Shown: one piece after another, positions 33,137-42,751 of the stretch | How the letters are laid out: every line of letters starts with the position of its first letter | How positions within the stretch are numbered: the first letter of the stretch is position 1 | NCBI GenBank assembly: GCA_045634325.1 | Contig: JAZRAA010000024.1 | Location: 1-64,000 of the forward strand | Direction of reading: 5' to 3' | Source of the DNA: URNF01 sp045634325 | Lineage (GTDB): Bacteria; Bacillota; Clostridia; Oscillospirales; Acutalibacteraceae | DNA: 64,000 nucleotides | Position numbers and translations under genes: made by a program | The notes under the pieces: generated by a model | The model's database searches: none | The model's input: only the letters and a program-made list of their open reading frames with translations | Told to the model about the DNA's origin: nothing

Positions 33137-34237
33137 TCATAAATTCAATATGCGTGTTAATATCGCATTGGATACCAAGAAGCCTTGTTTGGTGAGTGCA
33201 ATTCCCTCATCATCCGCCCGCACCAACGTGCGCGGCAACTGTTTTGCGGCTTGTATCCACGATTGCGGCAAAGAACTGCCAAATCGTTCCAAAAACGCAT
33301 CTGCACGCAATCCTTCGGTCAATCGCAATCGCAACATAGCGTATTCCGTTGCACTGCCTGCTTGTATGTCGCTATCTTCTTCTAAAATCGGCGCACAACC
33401 GTCTATAAACCCTTGTAGGTCACGCGGATACGCATACCGTTTGCCCTCACAAAAGGAATGGGCAGCGGGGCCGAATCCCATATACGGCTCACCGTTCCAA
33501 TATTTCAAATTGTGACGACTGTGTTTGTCCGGCATTGCGAAATTAGAGATTTCATATTGATGATAGCCCGCCTTTTCAAGCGCATCCGCCGCGGCAAGAT
33601 ACAACGTTGCCGCCTCATCGTCGTCGGGTAAATCGAGTGTTTGGGCAGCAAACGGCGTTCCCACCTCAATTTTCAGCAGATATGCTGACACGTGTGATGC
33701 GCCAAGTGCGGCACAAAATGCAACGTCTCTCTCTACCTGCGCCGCCGTCTGATGCGGCACGGCAAGCATCATGTCGAGTGAGATATTGTGTATACCCACC
33801 GCTCGCGCATCCTCCACCGCTTTTTGCACATCCCCCGGGGTGTGACGTCTGCCCAACTGTTGTAAAATGAGCGGCGAGGAAGATTGCATACCAAGTGACA
33901 AACGGTTGCCACCCGCCGCCGCAAAAGCGGCAAACGTATCCCGCAAGTCATCGGCGGGATTAGCTTCCATGGTGATTTCGGCATCTGCGGGCATGGCAAA
34001 ACACGTGCGTGCTGTTTGTATCAGCCTTGCCAACCGTTTGCCGCCAAGCAACGATGGCGTGCCACCGCCGAAATACAATGTATCTGCCGTCAAGGAAGCA
34101 TTTTCCTGCATACGGGCAACCAATGCGTCGGTGTAGGCATCTTTGAGCAGCTCGTCGGCACCGCCAAGCGAATAAAAATCACAATATGGGCATTTTCGGA
34201 CACAAAACGGCACATGTATATATACACCGATATGCAT
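33137..34237 (-). CDS. hemW: HemW-type radical SAM heme chaperone
   Basis: A 366-residue protein. C12-x3-C16-x2-C19 (FCVRKCPYCDF) binds the radical SAM cluster, and the HemN-like C-terminal domain is present. HemW-type proteins transfer heme and are often misnamed coproporphyrinogen oxidase; the single early cysteine motif and short N-terminus favour HemW. AAGGGGG lies 8 bases before the ATG. Confidence 0.9.
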   Translation of the reverse strand: MHIGVYIHVPFCVRKCPYCDFYSLGGADELLKDAYTDALVARMQENASLTADTLYFGGGTPSLLGGKRLARLIQTARTCFAMPADAEITMEANPADDLRDTFAAFAAAGGNRLSLGMQSSSPLILQQLGRRHTPGDVQKAVEDARAVGIHNISLDMMLAVPHQTAAQVERDVAFCAALGASHVSAYLLKIEVGTPFAAQTLDLPDDDEAATLYLAAADALEKAGYHQYEISNFAMPDKHSRHNLKYWNGEPYMGFGPAAHSFCEGKRYAYPRDLQGFIDGCAPILEEDSDIQAGSATEYAMLRLRLTEGLRADAFLERFGSSLPQSWIQAAKQLPRTLVRADDEGIALTKQGFLVSNAILTRILNL

Positions 34238-34328
34238 ACGGTCATCCCCCTTTTTGAATGTTTAGTATAGCACATTTGAGCACCTTTTACAAGACCCATA
34301 AAAGTAGTATAAAGTTATATATTTACTG

Positions 34329-34357
34329 TTGCAAAGTTACGGTAAAAGTGGTATGAT
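34329..34357 (+). promoter_or_regulatory. Promoter of the dnaD operon
   Basis: TTGCAA (34329-34334), 17 bp, TATGAT (34352-34357). Confidence 0.65.
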
Positions 34358-34395
34358 AAAGTATATATTTATACGTTTTTAGAGGAGGTGTTACC

Positions 34396-35373
34396 ATGGC
34401 ATTACAATGGAAAGCGGTTGCCCCGCAAGATGTTTGCTTTTTATCTAAATCGGCTATCAACGCACAACTTGCATTTGCAAGTCATCTGCAATTAAAGGTA
34501 TTGCTGTGGTACGCCGCAAACGGTTGTGACCGTGATGCTTGCGCAAAAGCATTACATAAGTCGAGAACTGCCGTTGACGAAGCAACGCTTTATTGGATAC
34601 AAAACGGCGTGTTGGAAGACGACAATGCGGTTGTCGAAGAAATCCCGTTGCCGACGGTACCCGCTCCCGCAGTTGAAACCCCCACACCGATCATACAACC
34701 TTTGCCGGTCAAACCGCAAATGAAAGACGTTATTGCACGGCAGAAAAAAGACCCCGAATTTTCACAGTTGTTGCACGATGCGTGCGCACGGTTCGGCAGA
34801 CCGATCAACAACGGCGATATGGAAACGCTGTTGTATTTATATGAAACCGCAGGCATGCCCGCATCGGTCATTCAAATGGCTATCGGTTATGCCGTGGGAC
34901 GTGGCAGTGCCAATATGCGCTATGTGGAGAAAACCGTATTGGGCTGGCAGGACAGCGGTATTACCACCTTTACCGCCGCTGAAGAGCATCTGCGATTGTT
35001 AGAAGAAATGGACGAAGCGGCAAGACGGGTACAGCACTTGACCGGAAAGGCACGCGCGCTTGATTACAGACAACGTGGAATGGCGCACACTTGGATATAT
35101 GTGTGGAAATTCTCAGACGCACTTATCCAGCTGGCATTGGCGGAAGCCCAGCGAACCACCAAACCGCTTATCCCTTACACCAATGCCATTCTCACGCACT
35201 GGATGGAAGAAGGTATCACCGACCCCGTTCAAGCGGCCGCAACCCTCGAAAAGCAAACCCCTGCCTCCCGCAAACGTGGGCAACAAGAAAAAAGTTCCCT
35301 CGATTTACCCACCTATGAAAAAATGCTGGAAACATACGTGCCCAGCTTGCCAAAAATGAAAACAAAGGAGTGA
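34396..35373 (+). CDS. DnaD domain replication protein
   Basis: A 325-residue protein with an N-terminal winged-helix-like DDBH1 part and a C-terminal DnaD (DDBH2) domain around 125-200 with YVEKTVLGWQDSGI. DnaD proteins help load the replicative helicase with DnaB/DnaI in low-GC Gram-positives. The next gene is a DnaC/DnaI-type loader, 6 bp away, which supports this. GAGGAGG precedes the ATG. Confidence 0.9.
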   Translation: MALQWKAVAPQDVCFLSKSAINAQLAFASHLQLKVLLWYAANGCDRDACAKALHKSRTAVDEATLYWIQNGVLEDDNAVVEEIPLPTVPAPAVETPTPIIQPLPVKPQMKDVIARQKKDPEFSQLLHDACARFGRPINNGDMETLLYLYETAGMPASVIQMAIGYAVGRGSANMRYVEKTVLGWQDSGITTFTAAEEHLRLLEEMDEAARRVQHLTGKARALDYRQRGMAHTWIYVWKFSDALIQLALAEAQRTTKPLIPYTNAILTHWMEEGITDPVQAAATLEKQTPASRKRGQQEKSSLDLPTYEKMLETYVPSLPKMKTKE

Positions 35374-35379
35374 GCCACC

Positions 35380-36369
35380 GTGGGATACACACGTGAAGTT
35401 TATAACATTGCCATGCAAGAAATCGAAAACCGCCGCGCCCGCGCCGTGGCAGACGCCGCCGCGTTGCGTCGTGATATGATCGCAAAATATCCGCGCTTGC
35501 AAGAAATCGAAAACGCATTGGCCGATACCGGCGCAAAATTGTCCCGTGCGATTTTATCCGGCGGAGATGTTGAAGCCGCCGTTGCCGCCATCAAAGAAGA
35601 AAATTTGAGCCTGCAACAAGAGATGGCAGACATCCTAAAAAAAGAACATTCGACAAAACGCAACTTCGACCCGCAATACACCTGCCCCGCTTGCGGAGAT
35701 ACGGGATATGCGAATGGCGAAGCATGCGCTTGCCTGCAAAAACTGTTGCGGGAAGCCTCCGCCAAGCAAGTGTGCAAAGAACTGATGACCACACCCGCAC
35801 GATTTGAAGATTTAGATTTGACGTTCTATGACGACACAAAATCCGCAGAGCAAACCCTGTCGCCGCGCGAGCGTATGCAACGCATATTTGCTTTTTGCAA
35901 ACAATACGCAGAGGAGTTTCATTTGCAAATGCCATCACTGCTGTTGCGCGGTGCCACCGGCACCGGCAAGACGCACGTCTCTCTCGCCATAGCGGCGGGT
36001 GCGGCGGCAAACGGCTTCTCGGTGTTATACCAGCCTGCCGGCAAGTTGCTGGGAACGCTCGAAAGAGAACATTTCGGCAAACAGTCGGGCGATACGATGG
36101 AACTTGCTTTGCACTGTGATTTATTGGTGCTGGATGACCTTGGTACCGAGTTTGATACCAATTTTACCACCGCCACTTTGTATAACATCATCAACAGTCG
36201 TATGTTGGACAGTCTACCGACCGTTATCAGTACCAATCTGACACAAGAAGGTCTGCAACAACGCTATGGCGACCAAATCACCTCCCGCATTACCGGCGGG
36301 TACGAACCGCTTTTATTCGTGGGAGCGGATATACGACAACAAAAACGTGCCCGCGATATGCGTGCCTGA
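35380..36369 (+). CDS. DnaC/DnaI-type helicase-loader ATPase
   Basis: A 329-residue AAA+ protein. A coiled-coil N-terminus precedes a zinc finger (C102, C105, C116, C118), then Walker A GATGTGKT (191-198), Walker B LLVLDDLG and a C-terminal arginine-finger region near S-R-I-T-G-G-Y. It probably loads the replicative helicase with the DnaD partner encoded just upstream. GTG start with AAAGGAG upstream. Confidence 0.9.
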   Translation: MGYTREVYNIAMQEIENRRARAVADAAALRRDMIAKYPRLQEIENALADTGAKLSRAILSGGDVEAAVAAIKEENLSLQQEMADILKKEHSTKRNFDPQYTCPACGDTGYANGEACACLQKLLREASAKQVCKELMTTPARFEDLDLTFYDDTKSAEQTLSPRERMQRIFAFCKQYAEEFHLQMPSLLLRGATGTGKTHVSLAIAAGAAANGFSVLYQPAGKLLGTLEREHFGKQSGDTMELALHCDLLVLDDLGTEFDTNFTTATLYNIINSRMLDSLPTVISTNLTQEGLQQRYGDQITSRITGGYEPLLFVGADIRQQKRARDMRA

Positions 36370-36396
36370 TATATGTTGTTAGAAGGAGACTGCACT

Positions 36397-38034
36397 ATGG
36401 AAAACCAGAAACGATGCTTAAATTGCATGCGCCCGCTCGCAGAAAACGATACTGCCTGCCCGCATTGTAAATACACAGTTGACAGTAAAAATCCCGCAGG
36501 GTATCTGCCTGCAGAAACGATTTTGCAAGAACATTATCTGGTAGGTCGTGCCATGGGTTCTTACGGAGACGCCTGTGTGTACAAAGGATATGACGTTATG
36601 CTGAAAAGCCCCGTGTATATCCGCGAATTTTTTCCCGCCGATTTTTGCGTGCGCGGACAGGATAACACCGTCGTCCCTGCAGCCGATAAGGAAGATGTGT
36701 TCGCCGAATATCGCAACAGTTTCTATACCAACGTGCGCACACTGGCAAAGCTGAAAGATTTGCCTTCGATTATGCCGTTGTACGACATTTTCGATGAAAA
36801 CGGTACGGTATACGCCGTTTATGACTACTGCGAGGGACAATCGCTGTCCCGCACGCTCAAAACTTGTGGCGGACGGATGCCGTGGACAGAACTGCGCCCG
36901 TTGTTTATGCAATTGATGACCACCGTGTCCGCACTGCACCGCGCAGGTGTGTACCATCTGGCTATCAGCCCCGAAACCGTTTGGGTGGGGGTTGACGGAA
37001 AATTGCGATTGAATGGTTTTGCCATTTCGCAAGCACGTACTGCCGGCACGGCTATCAAACCCCGTTTCTTCGCAGGCTTTGCTGCGCCCGAACAATACGT
37101 CACCGATGCAAAATGCGGAGCCGCTACCGATGTATATGGTTTGGCGGCTACCCTTTTCACCGTTCTAACCGGCAACGTCCCGCCCGAAGCGCCTCGTCGT
37201 GCACGCGGTGCACAGGATTTGTTCCTGCCCGCCGAAGTGGCGGAGGGGTTGCCCGAATGTGTGGGTGTTGCGTTGTTTAACGCTTTGCAACCCAACATGG
37301 AAAAACGTCTGCAAACGGTGGAGGATTTGCGGGAAGCTCTCACCGAAGAACCCGCTGTCAACGCTTTGTTGGAAGATGAAGAAGAGTTGGAAAACCAAGA
37401 AAGTAAAACCAAAAACCGTTATCCGTTATATATCGGTATTTCTGTGTTCGTGGTGTTGGGAGTTTTGGCAACCATTTTGCTTTGTCTTTTGTTCCCGCAA
37501 GGAAACAACCAACCGGGCGACCTGTCCGAAGCGCCTACGGTGACCACCACCGAGCCCACCAAAACCACTACCACGTATGTAGACCCCGAAAACATCTATT
37601 CCATTCCGAATTTGGAAGGAGAAAACTACTTCTCCAAAAAGAATGCTACTATGACCGGTGATTTCAAACTGGAAATTTCCTATATGCAGTTTGACGCCAC
37701 CACCGAAAAAGGCACCATTTTATCCCAACAACCCGCCGCAGGCGAAAGCGCAAAAGCGGGCGCAACCATCGAAGTGATTATCAGTATGGGCGCCGAAGAA
37801 CTGTCGGTACCCAACGTCGCGGGCTGGCCGCAAGAATATGCCACCAAATATCTGGAAGCACTCGGTTTTAGAGTGGAAGTGTTACAAGTCAACGTATCGG
37901 AATATGAAAAAGGATTGGTAGACGGTACCGACCCCGCACCCGAATCCGCTTTGGGTGTAGGTGATACCATCACCTTGCGAGTGAGCAACATCGAACCTGT
38001 CACCGAAAACACCGATGACACAATAACACAATAA
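36397..38034 (+). CDS. Zinc-ribbon pseudokinase with two PASTA domains
   Basis: A 545-residue membrane protein. A zinc ribbon (C7, C10, C21, C24) leads into a protein-kinase fold (about 45-320), one membrane helix (344-366), a Thr-rich stretch and two PASTA domains (about 405-470 and 470-535). The kinase is probably dead: VAIK is replaced by VYIREFF, the HRD-x-K-P-x-N loop by HLAISPETV (187-195), and DFG by LNGFA (205-209). PASTA domains bind peptidoglycan stem peptides or muropeptides, so a scaffold or sensor role is likely. ATG 36397 has AGAAGGAG upstream. It lies between dnaC-like and DUF1015 genes. Confidence 0.88.
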   Translation: MENQKRCLNCMRPLAENDTACPHCKYTVDSKNPAGYLPAETILQEHYLVGRAMGSYGDACVYKGYDVMLKSPVYIREFFPADFCVRGQDNTVVPAADKEDVFAEYRNSFYTNVRTLAKLKDLPSIMPLYDIFDENGTVYAVYDYCEGQSLSRTLKTCGGRMPWTELRPLFMQLMTTVSALHRAGVYHLAISPETVWVGVDGKLRLNGFAISQARTAGTAIKPRFFAGFAAPEQYVTDAKCGAATDVYGLAATLFTVLTGNVPPEAPRRARGAQDLFLPAEVAEGLPECVGVALFNALQPNMEKRLQTVEDLREALTEEPAVNALLEDEEELENQESKTKNRYPLYIGISVFVVLGVLATILLCLLFPQGNNQPGDLSEAPTVTTTEPTKTTTTYVDPENIYSIPNLEGENYFSKKNATMTGDFKLEISYMQFDATTEKGTILSQQPAAGESAKAGATIEVIISMGAEELSVPNVAGWPQEYATKYLEALGFRVEVLQVNVSEYEKGLVDGTDPAPESALGVGDTITLRVSNIEPVTENTDDTITQ

Positions 38035-38055
38035 CACAATGAGAGGAGTACCACT

Positions 38056-39327
38056 ATGGCACAAATCCTTCCCTACCGCGCTTTGCGCTTTACAACAAAG
38101 GGCGGTGCAATTGAAACGCTGACCTGTCCGCCGTATGACATCATTTCCGAACAGGAACGACAATCATTTTTGCAACAAAATCCAAACAATATCATCCGAT
38201 TGGAATTACCGCGTGACAGTGAACAACCGTATGCTCTCGCAGGCGAAATTTTGCAAAATTGGTTGCACGACGGCATCTTGGCGCAAGACGACACCCCCGC
38301 TTTTTATATCTATGATATTGCATTTGAAGCGGACGGCAACAAGCACATAACCGGCATCGTCGGCAGGGTGCATTTGGAAGAATTTGAAAAAGGTGTCGTG
38401 TTACCGCACGAATTTACACTGTCCAAAGCCAAAGGTGACCGCTTGAATTTGATGCGTGCTACCGGTTGTAATTTCAGTAACATCTATTCGTTATACCGTG
38501 AAGACAATACCAATTCCCCCATCCGCGACGTCATGCAACTGACTGCAGATGCAACGCCGATTTATGAAATGACCGATACTGCCGGTCTTGTCCATCGGTT
38601 ATGGGCATTGACCGACCCCGCGAAAACCGCGGCTGTCACCGCCGCTTTTGCGGATAAAAAACTATATATCGCAGACGGACATCACCGTTACGAAACTGCG
38701 CTGAACTACCGCAATGAACTGAAAGCTAACGGCAATCACACCCCCGATGCAGACTATTGTATGATGATGCTGGTAGAAATGAGCCATCCCGGTTTGGTGG
38801 TATTCCCCACACACCGCTTAGTGCGTGACCTACCCGCCTTTTCTACCGACTCCTTGCTCACTGCTTGCGCAGAATATTTCGAAACGCAAACGATAGACGC
38901 CGAGCAGTTGCAATCGGCTTTAGATGGCGCCTATCAAGCGGGCAAAAAGGCGTTTGGCCTGTATGACGGCGCAAAAACCGTTCTGCTCACTTTAAAAGAT
39001 ACCACTGTGATGGATACACTGTTGCCCGACGTTTCAGCAGCCTCACGACAACTGGATGTTACGGTGCTGCACACGTTAGTGCTGGAGCGTCTTTTGGGTA
39101 TCGATAAGGAAAATATGGCAAATCAAAAAAATCTGACCTATACACGCAGTCTGGAGGAAGCGGTAGCGCAGGTGGACAACGGCAATGCCAACTGCTGTTT
39201 CTTGCTCAACCCCACCCGTGTTTCAGAAATTCGTGACGTGGCAGCCGCAGGCGAAAAAATGCCGCAAAAATCCACCTATTTCTATCCGAAACTCATCACA
39301 GGACTCACCATGAACAAAATCCTGTAA
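38056..39327 (+). CDS. DUF1015 family protein
   Basis: A 423-residue cytoplasmic protein. The family motif IADGHHRYETAL near residues 211-222 resembles the ParB-type box G-x-x-R-x-x-A, and an N-terminal C-P-P-Y-D is typical of DUF1015. The function is not established. In Clostridia it often sits near serine biosynthesis genes; here serA is about 24 kb away. GAGAGGAG precedes the ATG. Confidence 0.85.
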   Translation: MAQILPYRALRFTTKGGAIETLTCPPYDIISEQERQSFLQQNPNNIIRLELPRDSEQPYALAGEILQNWLHDGILAQDDTPAFYIYDIAFEADGNKHITGIVGRVHLEEFEKGVVLPHEFTLSKAKGDRLNLMRATGCNFSNIYSLYREDNTNSPIRDVMQLTADATPIYEMTDTAGLVHRLWALTDPAKTAAVTAAFADKKLYIADGHHRYETALNYRNELKANGNHTPDADYCMMMLVEMSHPGLVVFPTHRLVRDLPAFSTDSLLTACAEYFETQTIDAEQLQSALDGAYQAGKKAFGLYDGAKTVLLTLKDTTVMDTLLPDVSAASRQLDVTVLHTLVLERLLGIDKENMANQKNLTYTRSLEEAVAQVDNGNANCCFLLNPTRVSEIRDVAAAGEKMPQKSTYFYPKLITGLTMNKIL

Positions 39328-39421
39328 AGAAAAAGACACTAAAATGTCACAAAATCGTCATAAATTTATTGTAGTATTATAGATAAAGTAAAATCCGTTT
39401 CAACAGGAGGAAACACTGCAA

Positions 39422-40384
39422 ATGATTGAGGTAAAAAACCTGACAAAATGTTATGGTGCGCACTGCGCAGTAGATCATATCAGCTTCGAAGTACACGAAG
39501 GCGAAATCCTCGGCTTTCTGGGGCCTAACGGTGCCGGCAAGTCCACCACAATGAATATCCTCACAGGATATCTCTCCTCCACCGACGGCTCGGTGAAAAT
39601 CGGCGGCTATGATATTTTGGAAGAACCAAACGCAGCCAAAGCAAACATCGGCTATTTGCCCGAATTGCCGCCCATTTATCTCGATATGACCGTGCGGGAA
39701 TACTTAAATTTCATGTATGATTTGAAAAAATGCAAATTGCCCCGCGCACAACATATTGCCGAAATCTGTAAAATCATGAAAATCGAAGATGTATATGGCA
39801 GATTGCTCAAAAACCTTTCCAAAGGTTACAAACAGCGTGTCGGCATGGCACAAGCCCTCATCGGTAACCCGCCCGTTTTGGTGCTGGATGAACCGACCGT
39901 GGGTCTTGACCCCAATCAAATCATCGAAATCCGTTCTTTGATTAAAGCGCTGGGCAAACGCCATACCATCATTTTGTCCTCCCACATTTTGTCGGAAGTG
40001 CAAGCGATTTGTGACCGTATTGTCATCATCAGCAACGGTAAAATCGTAGCGGATGATACCGCCGAAAACCTCACACGCAGTTACTCCAAAGACCGTCGTA
40101 TGATGGTGCGTGTCGCAGGCCCGACTTTCGAAGTGGAAAAACTTATCCACAACATCCAGGGTGTCAAACGTGTGAACGCTCTCACCTCGCGTGAAACAGG
40201 CACGACCGATTTTGCCATTGAACTCGAAGAAGGCGCAGATATTCGCTATACATTGTTTGAGCATCTTTCGGCACGCGGCTTTGCATTGCTTTCCTCTCAC
40301 TCCATGGAAAAATCTTTGGAAGAAATCTTCACCTCTCTCACCGGTGAAAACTTTACCAATAATATGAAAGGAGGCGTCCGTTAA
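39422..40384 (+). CDS. ABC transporter ATPase, Gld-like
   Basis: A 320-residue ATPase of the CcmA/GldA-type group: Walker A GPNGAGKST near 37-45, signature L-S-K-G-Y-K-Q-R, Walker B VLVLDEPTVGLD and switch H in SSHILSE. It energises the ABC-2 permease and auxiliary proteins that follow. AGGAGG lies about 10 bases before the ATG. The stop overlaps the next start (TAATG). Confidence 0.92.
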   Translation: MIEVKNLTKCYGAHCAVDHISFEVHEGEILGFLGPNGAGKSTTMNILTGYLSSTDGSVKIGGYDILEEPNAAKANIGYLPELPPIYLDMTVREYLNFMYDLKKCKLPRAQHIAEICKIMKIEDVYGRLLKNLSKGYKQRVGMAQALIGNPPVLVLDEPTVGLDPNQIIEIRSLIKALGKRHTIILSSHILSEVQAICDRIVIISNGKIVADDTAENLTRSYSKDRRMMVRVAGPTFEVEKLIHNIQGVKRVNALTSRETGTTDFAIELEEGADIRYTLFEHLSARGFALLSSHSMEKSLEEIFTSLTGENFTNNMKGGVR

Positions 40385-41094
40385 TGCAAGCAGTATTCAA
40401 AAAAGAATTCCGTTCCTATTTCACCACCACTATCGGTTTCGTGGTGCTGGCTGTTATGTTCCTGTTCGCCGGTTTTTCATTTTTTATGTATAACTTGAGC
40501 TACGGTTCGCCTTCTTTAAGTTATGTATATCAAAACATCTACACGGTAGTGCTGTTGCTGGTGTTACCGGTGCTGACCATGCGACTGTTCAGTGAAGAAA
40601 AACGTCAAAAAACCGATCAAGCACTGTTCACCGCACCCACCTCGCTGACCGGCATTGTGCTGGGCAAATATTTTGCCGCAATGGTGCTGTTCGCATTAGG
40701 TTTGGCGATTACTTGGGTATTCGCAATTATCATCGCACTCAAAACCACACCTGACTGGATGGTCATTTTCGGCAACTACATCGGTATGTTGTTGCTGGGC
40801 GGTATGATTATCTCCATCGGTATGCTGGTATCCGCCTGCACCGAAAGCCAATTCATTGCCGCACTGGGCACTTTCGGCATCTCTTTTTTACTTATTCTGA
40901 TGGACAACGTGGGCTCCATTTTCCAAAACGTGACATGGATTACCTCGGTGGTCTCCTTCCTGTCGGTCAACAACCGCTACTATAACTTTACCACCGGCCT
41001 TATTAACTATGATGACCTGATTTTCTTTGTGAGTCTGCAAGCGTTGTTCATTTTCCTGACCATTCGCGTGCTGGACCGCAAAAGATGGAACTGA
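40384..41094 (+). CDS. ABC-2 type permease, GldF-like
   Basis: A 236-residue protein with about six membrane helices, starting MQAVFKKEFRSYF, the typical opening of GldF/ABC-2 permeases. It forms the membrane channel of the transporter with the coupled ATPase. Translation is coupled to the ATPase through TAATG. Confidence 0.88.
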   Translation: MQAVFKKEFRSYFTTTIGFVVLAVMFLFAGFSFFMYNLSYGSPSLSYVYQNIYTVVLLLVLPVLTMRLFSEEKRQKTDQALFTAPTSLTGIVLGKYFAAMVLFALGLAITWVFAIIIALKTTPDWMVIFGNYIGMLLLGGMIISIGMLVSACTESQFIAALGTFGISFLLILMDNVGSIFQNVTWITSVVSFLSVNNRYYNFTTGLINYDDLIFFVSLQALFIFLTIRVLDRKRWN

Positions 41095-41110
41095 AAGGAG
41101 GTACACCCGT

Positions 41111-42751
41111 ATGAATAACGAAAACAATACCTTGCAAAACGAACAAGAAATTGTCGAAGCCGTAAATGACGGCAAAAAAACAAAACGCGAAAAGCCCATC
41201 CGCTCTGCAGATGTGATGCGCCGCTTGCGCCACGGGCGTGCCGCCACGTTAATCACGGTGGGCGTCATCATTCTGACCTTGATGCTCAACGTGGTATTTT
41301 CCGCTTTGGGTGACCGCTTCCCTTTAACGCTCGACCTTTCGGCACAAAAGGTATACACCTTATCGGATGAAAGCAAAGAAATCGCCAAATCCCTCACCAA
41401 ACCCGTACAGATTGTGGTGTTTGCCTCCGAGGATACGTTTGCCAACGTGCAATCTGCCGATTCGTTAGAGGTGTCCGGCGGTATGACCCAGTTATCCACT
41501 GTGTTGTCCGAGTTTTATAATGCTACTAAGCAGTATGAAGCCTTAACCGACGGCAAAGTGACCACCACCTATATCGATATGAATCGCAACCCTGCGTCTG
41601 TTTCGCAATACAGCCAATATAAATCGGATGAAGCCATCGAACAAGGCGACATCCTCTTCATCAGTGAACAACAAAGCAAGGTTGTCAACGTATCGGACGG
41701 TCTGTTCACCTATGATATTAACGAGTACTATTCCACCGGCGTTTTAAACATTGAATCTATCGTGGAACAAACGCTTGCCACCAAATTGAAAGCTTTGCAA
41801 AGCGTGAATGCACAAGTCATCACGTTAGCAACAGGCTTTTCCGAAGATGAAACGGCGGTACAAAGTCTGCAAAAACTGTATGAACTCAACGGCTATGACG
41901 TGGAAACGGTCAACCTGACCCGCTCGGCAGAAATCAACGCCAACACGGTTTGCTTGATTATTCCTGCGCCCACCAAGGATTACACGTCGGAAGCGCTGCA
42001 ACGCTTGCGCTCTTGGTTGCTCAACGACGGTAAAGAAGGCCGCAACCTGATGGTGTATACAGACACATACGCAGATTGCCCCAACTTGTATGAGTTTTTA
42101 AATGTAGAATACGGTTTGGAGGTCACCGATAATCTCGTTTACGAGCAAGACCTCAATAAAATGTATGCCTACAATCCGTACTACGCATTTGCAACCATTT
42201 CGAATACTGAGTACACCAAAAACGGCAGCGGCCAGGAAGCCCTCGTAGGCTATTCCCGCCAGATTATTCCCCATTGGGAAGCAAAAACCGATGAAAGCAC
42301 ACAATACAGTGTCAATCTGCTCACGTTCTCGGATCAAGCACAAATCATCGATGCGAACGCCGTAAGCCAAGACAACTATGAACAACCCGAAGGCACAACC
42401 TACAACGGCACCGTGGTTGGTATGGCAATAGCCGTCAAAGAAGGCTTCCAAAACGCTTTGCAAACCACCACCATTACCAAAGTGGGCGTTTGCGGCAGTG
42501 TATACCTCACACACGATGTTTTCACCAACATGAATACAACGGCGAACGAAGAATTATTGCTGGACAGCATGTCCGGCATCACCGGCGTTTCTAACACCGT
42601 TAATATTTCTTCCAAATCGCTCGCAACCGAAACCATCAGTTTCTCTACCACTGCACAAATCTTCTTAGGGTTAGGCGTGTTTACCATCCTGTTGCCGCTC
42701 GCCCTGTTGATTACGGCATTGGTGGTATTCCTTAGAAGGAGGCACTTATGA
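41111..42751 (+). CDS. GldG-like ABC transport auxiliary protein
   Basis: A 546-residue protein with one N-terminal helix (about 45-68), a large extracytoplasmic region with a DUF4350/GldG-type fold, and a C-terminal helix (about 520-542) followed by RRRHL. It matches the auxiliary subunit of Gld-type ABC-2 transporters, used for gliding in Bacteroidetes but found in non-gliding Firmicutes with unknown cargo. The stop overlaps the next ATG by 4 bp. Confidence 0.85.
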   Translation: MNNENNTLQNEQEIVEAVNDGKKTKREKPIRSADVMRRLRHGRAATLITVGVIILTLMLNVVFSALGDRFPLTLDLSAQKVYTLSDESKEIAKSLTKPVQIVVFASEDTFANVQSADSLEVSGGMTQLSTVLSEFYNATKQYEALTDGKVTTTYIDMNRNPASVSQYSQYKSDEAIEQGDILFISEQQSKVVNVSDGLFTYDINEYYSTGVLNIESIVEQTLATKLKALQSVNAQVITLATGFSEDETAVQSLQKLYELNGYDVETVNLTRSAEINANTVCLIIPAPTKDYTSEALQRLRSWLLNDGKEGRNLMVYTDTYADCPNLYEFLNVEYGLEVTDNLVYEQDLNKMYAYNPYYAFATISNTEYTKNGSGQEALVGYSRQIIPHWEAKTDESTQYSVNLLTFSDQAQIIDANAVSQDNYEQPEGTTYNGTVVGMAIAVKEGFQNALQTTTITKVGVCGSVYLTHDVFTNMNTTANEELLLDSMSGITGVSNTVNISSKSLATETISFSTTAQIFLGLGVFTILLPLALLITALVVFLRRRHL

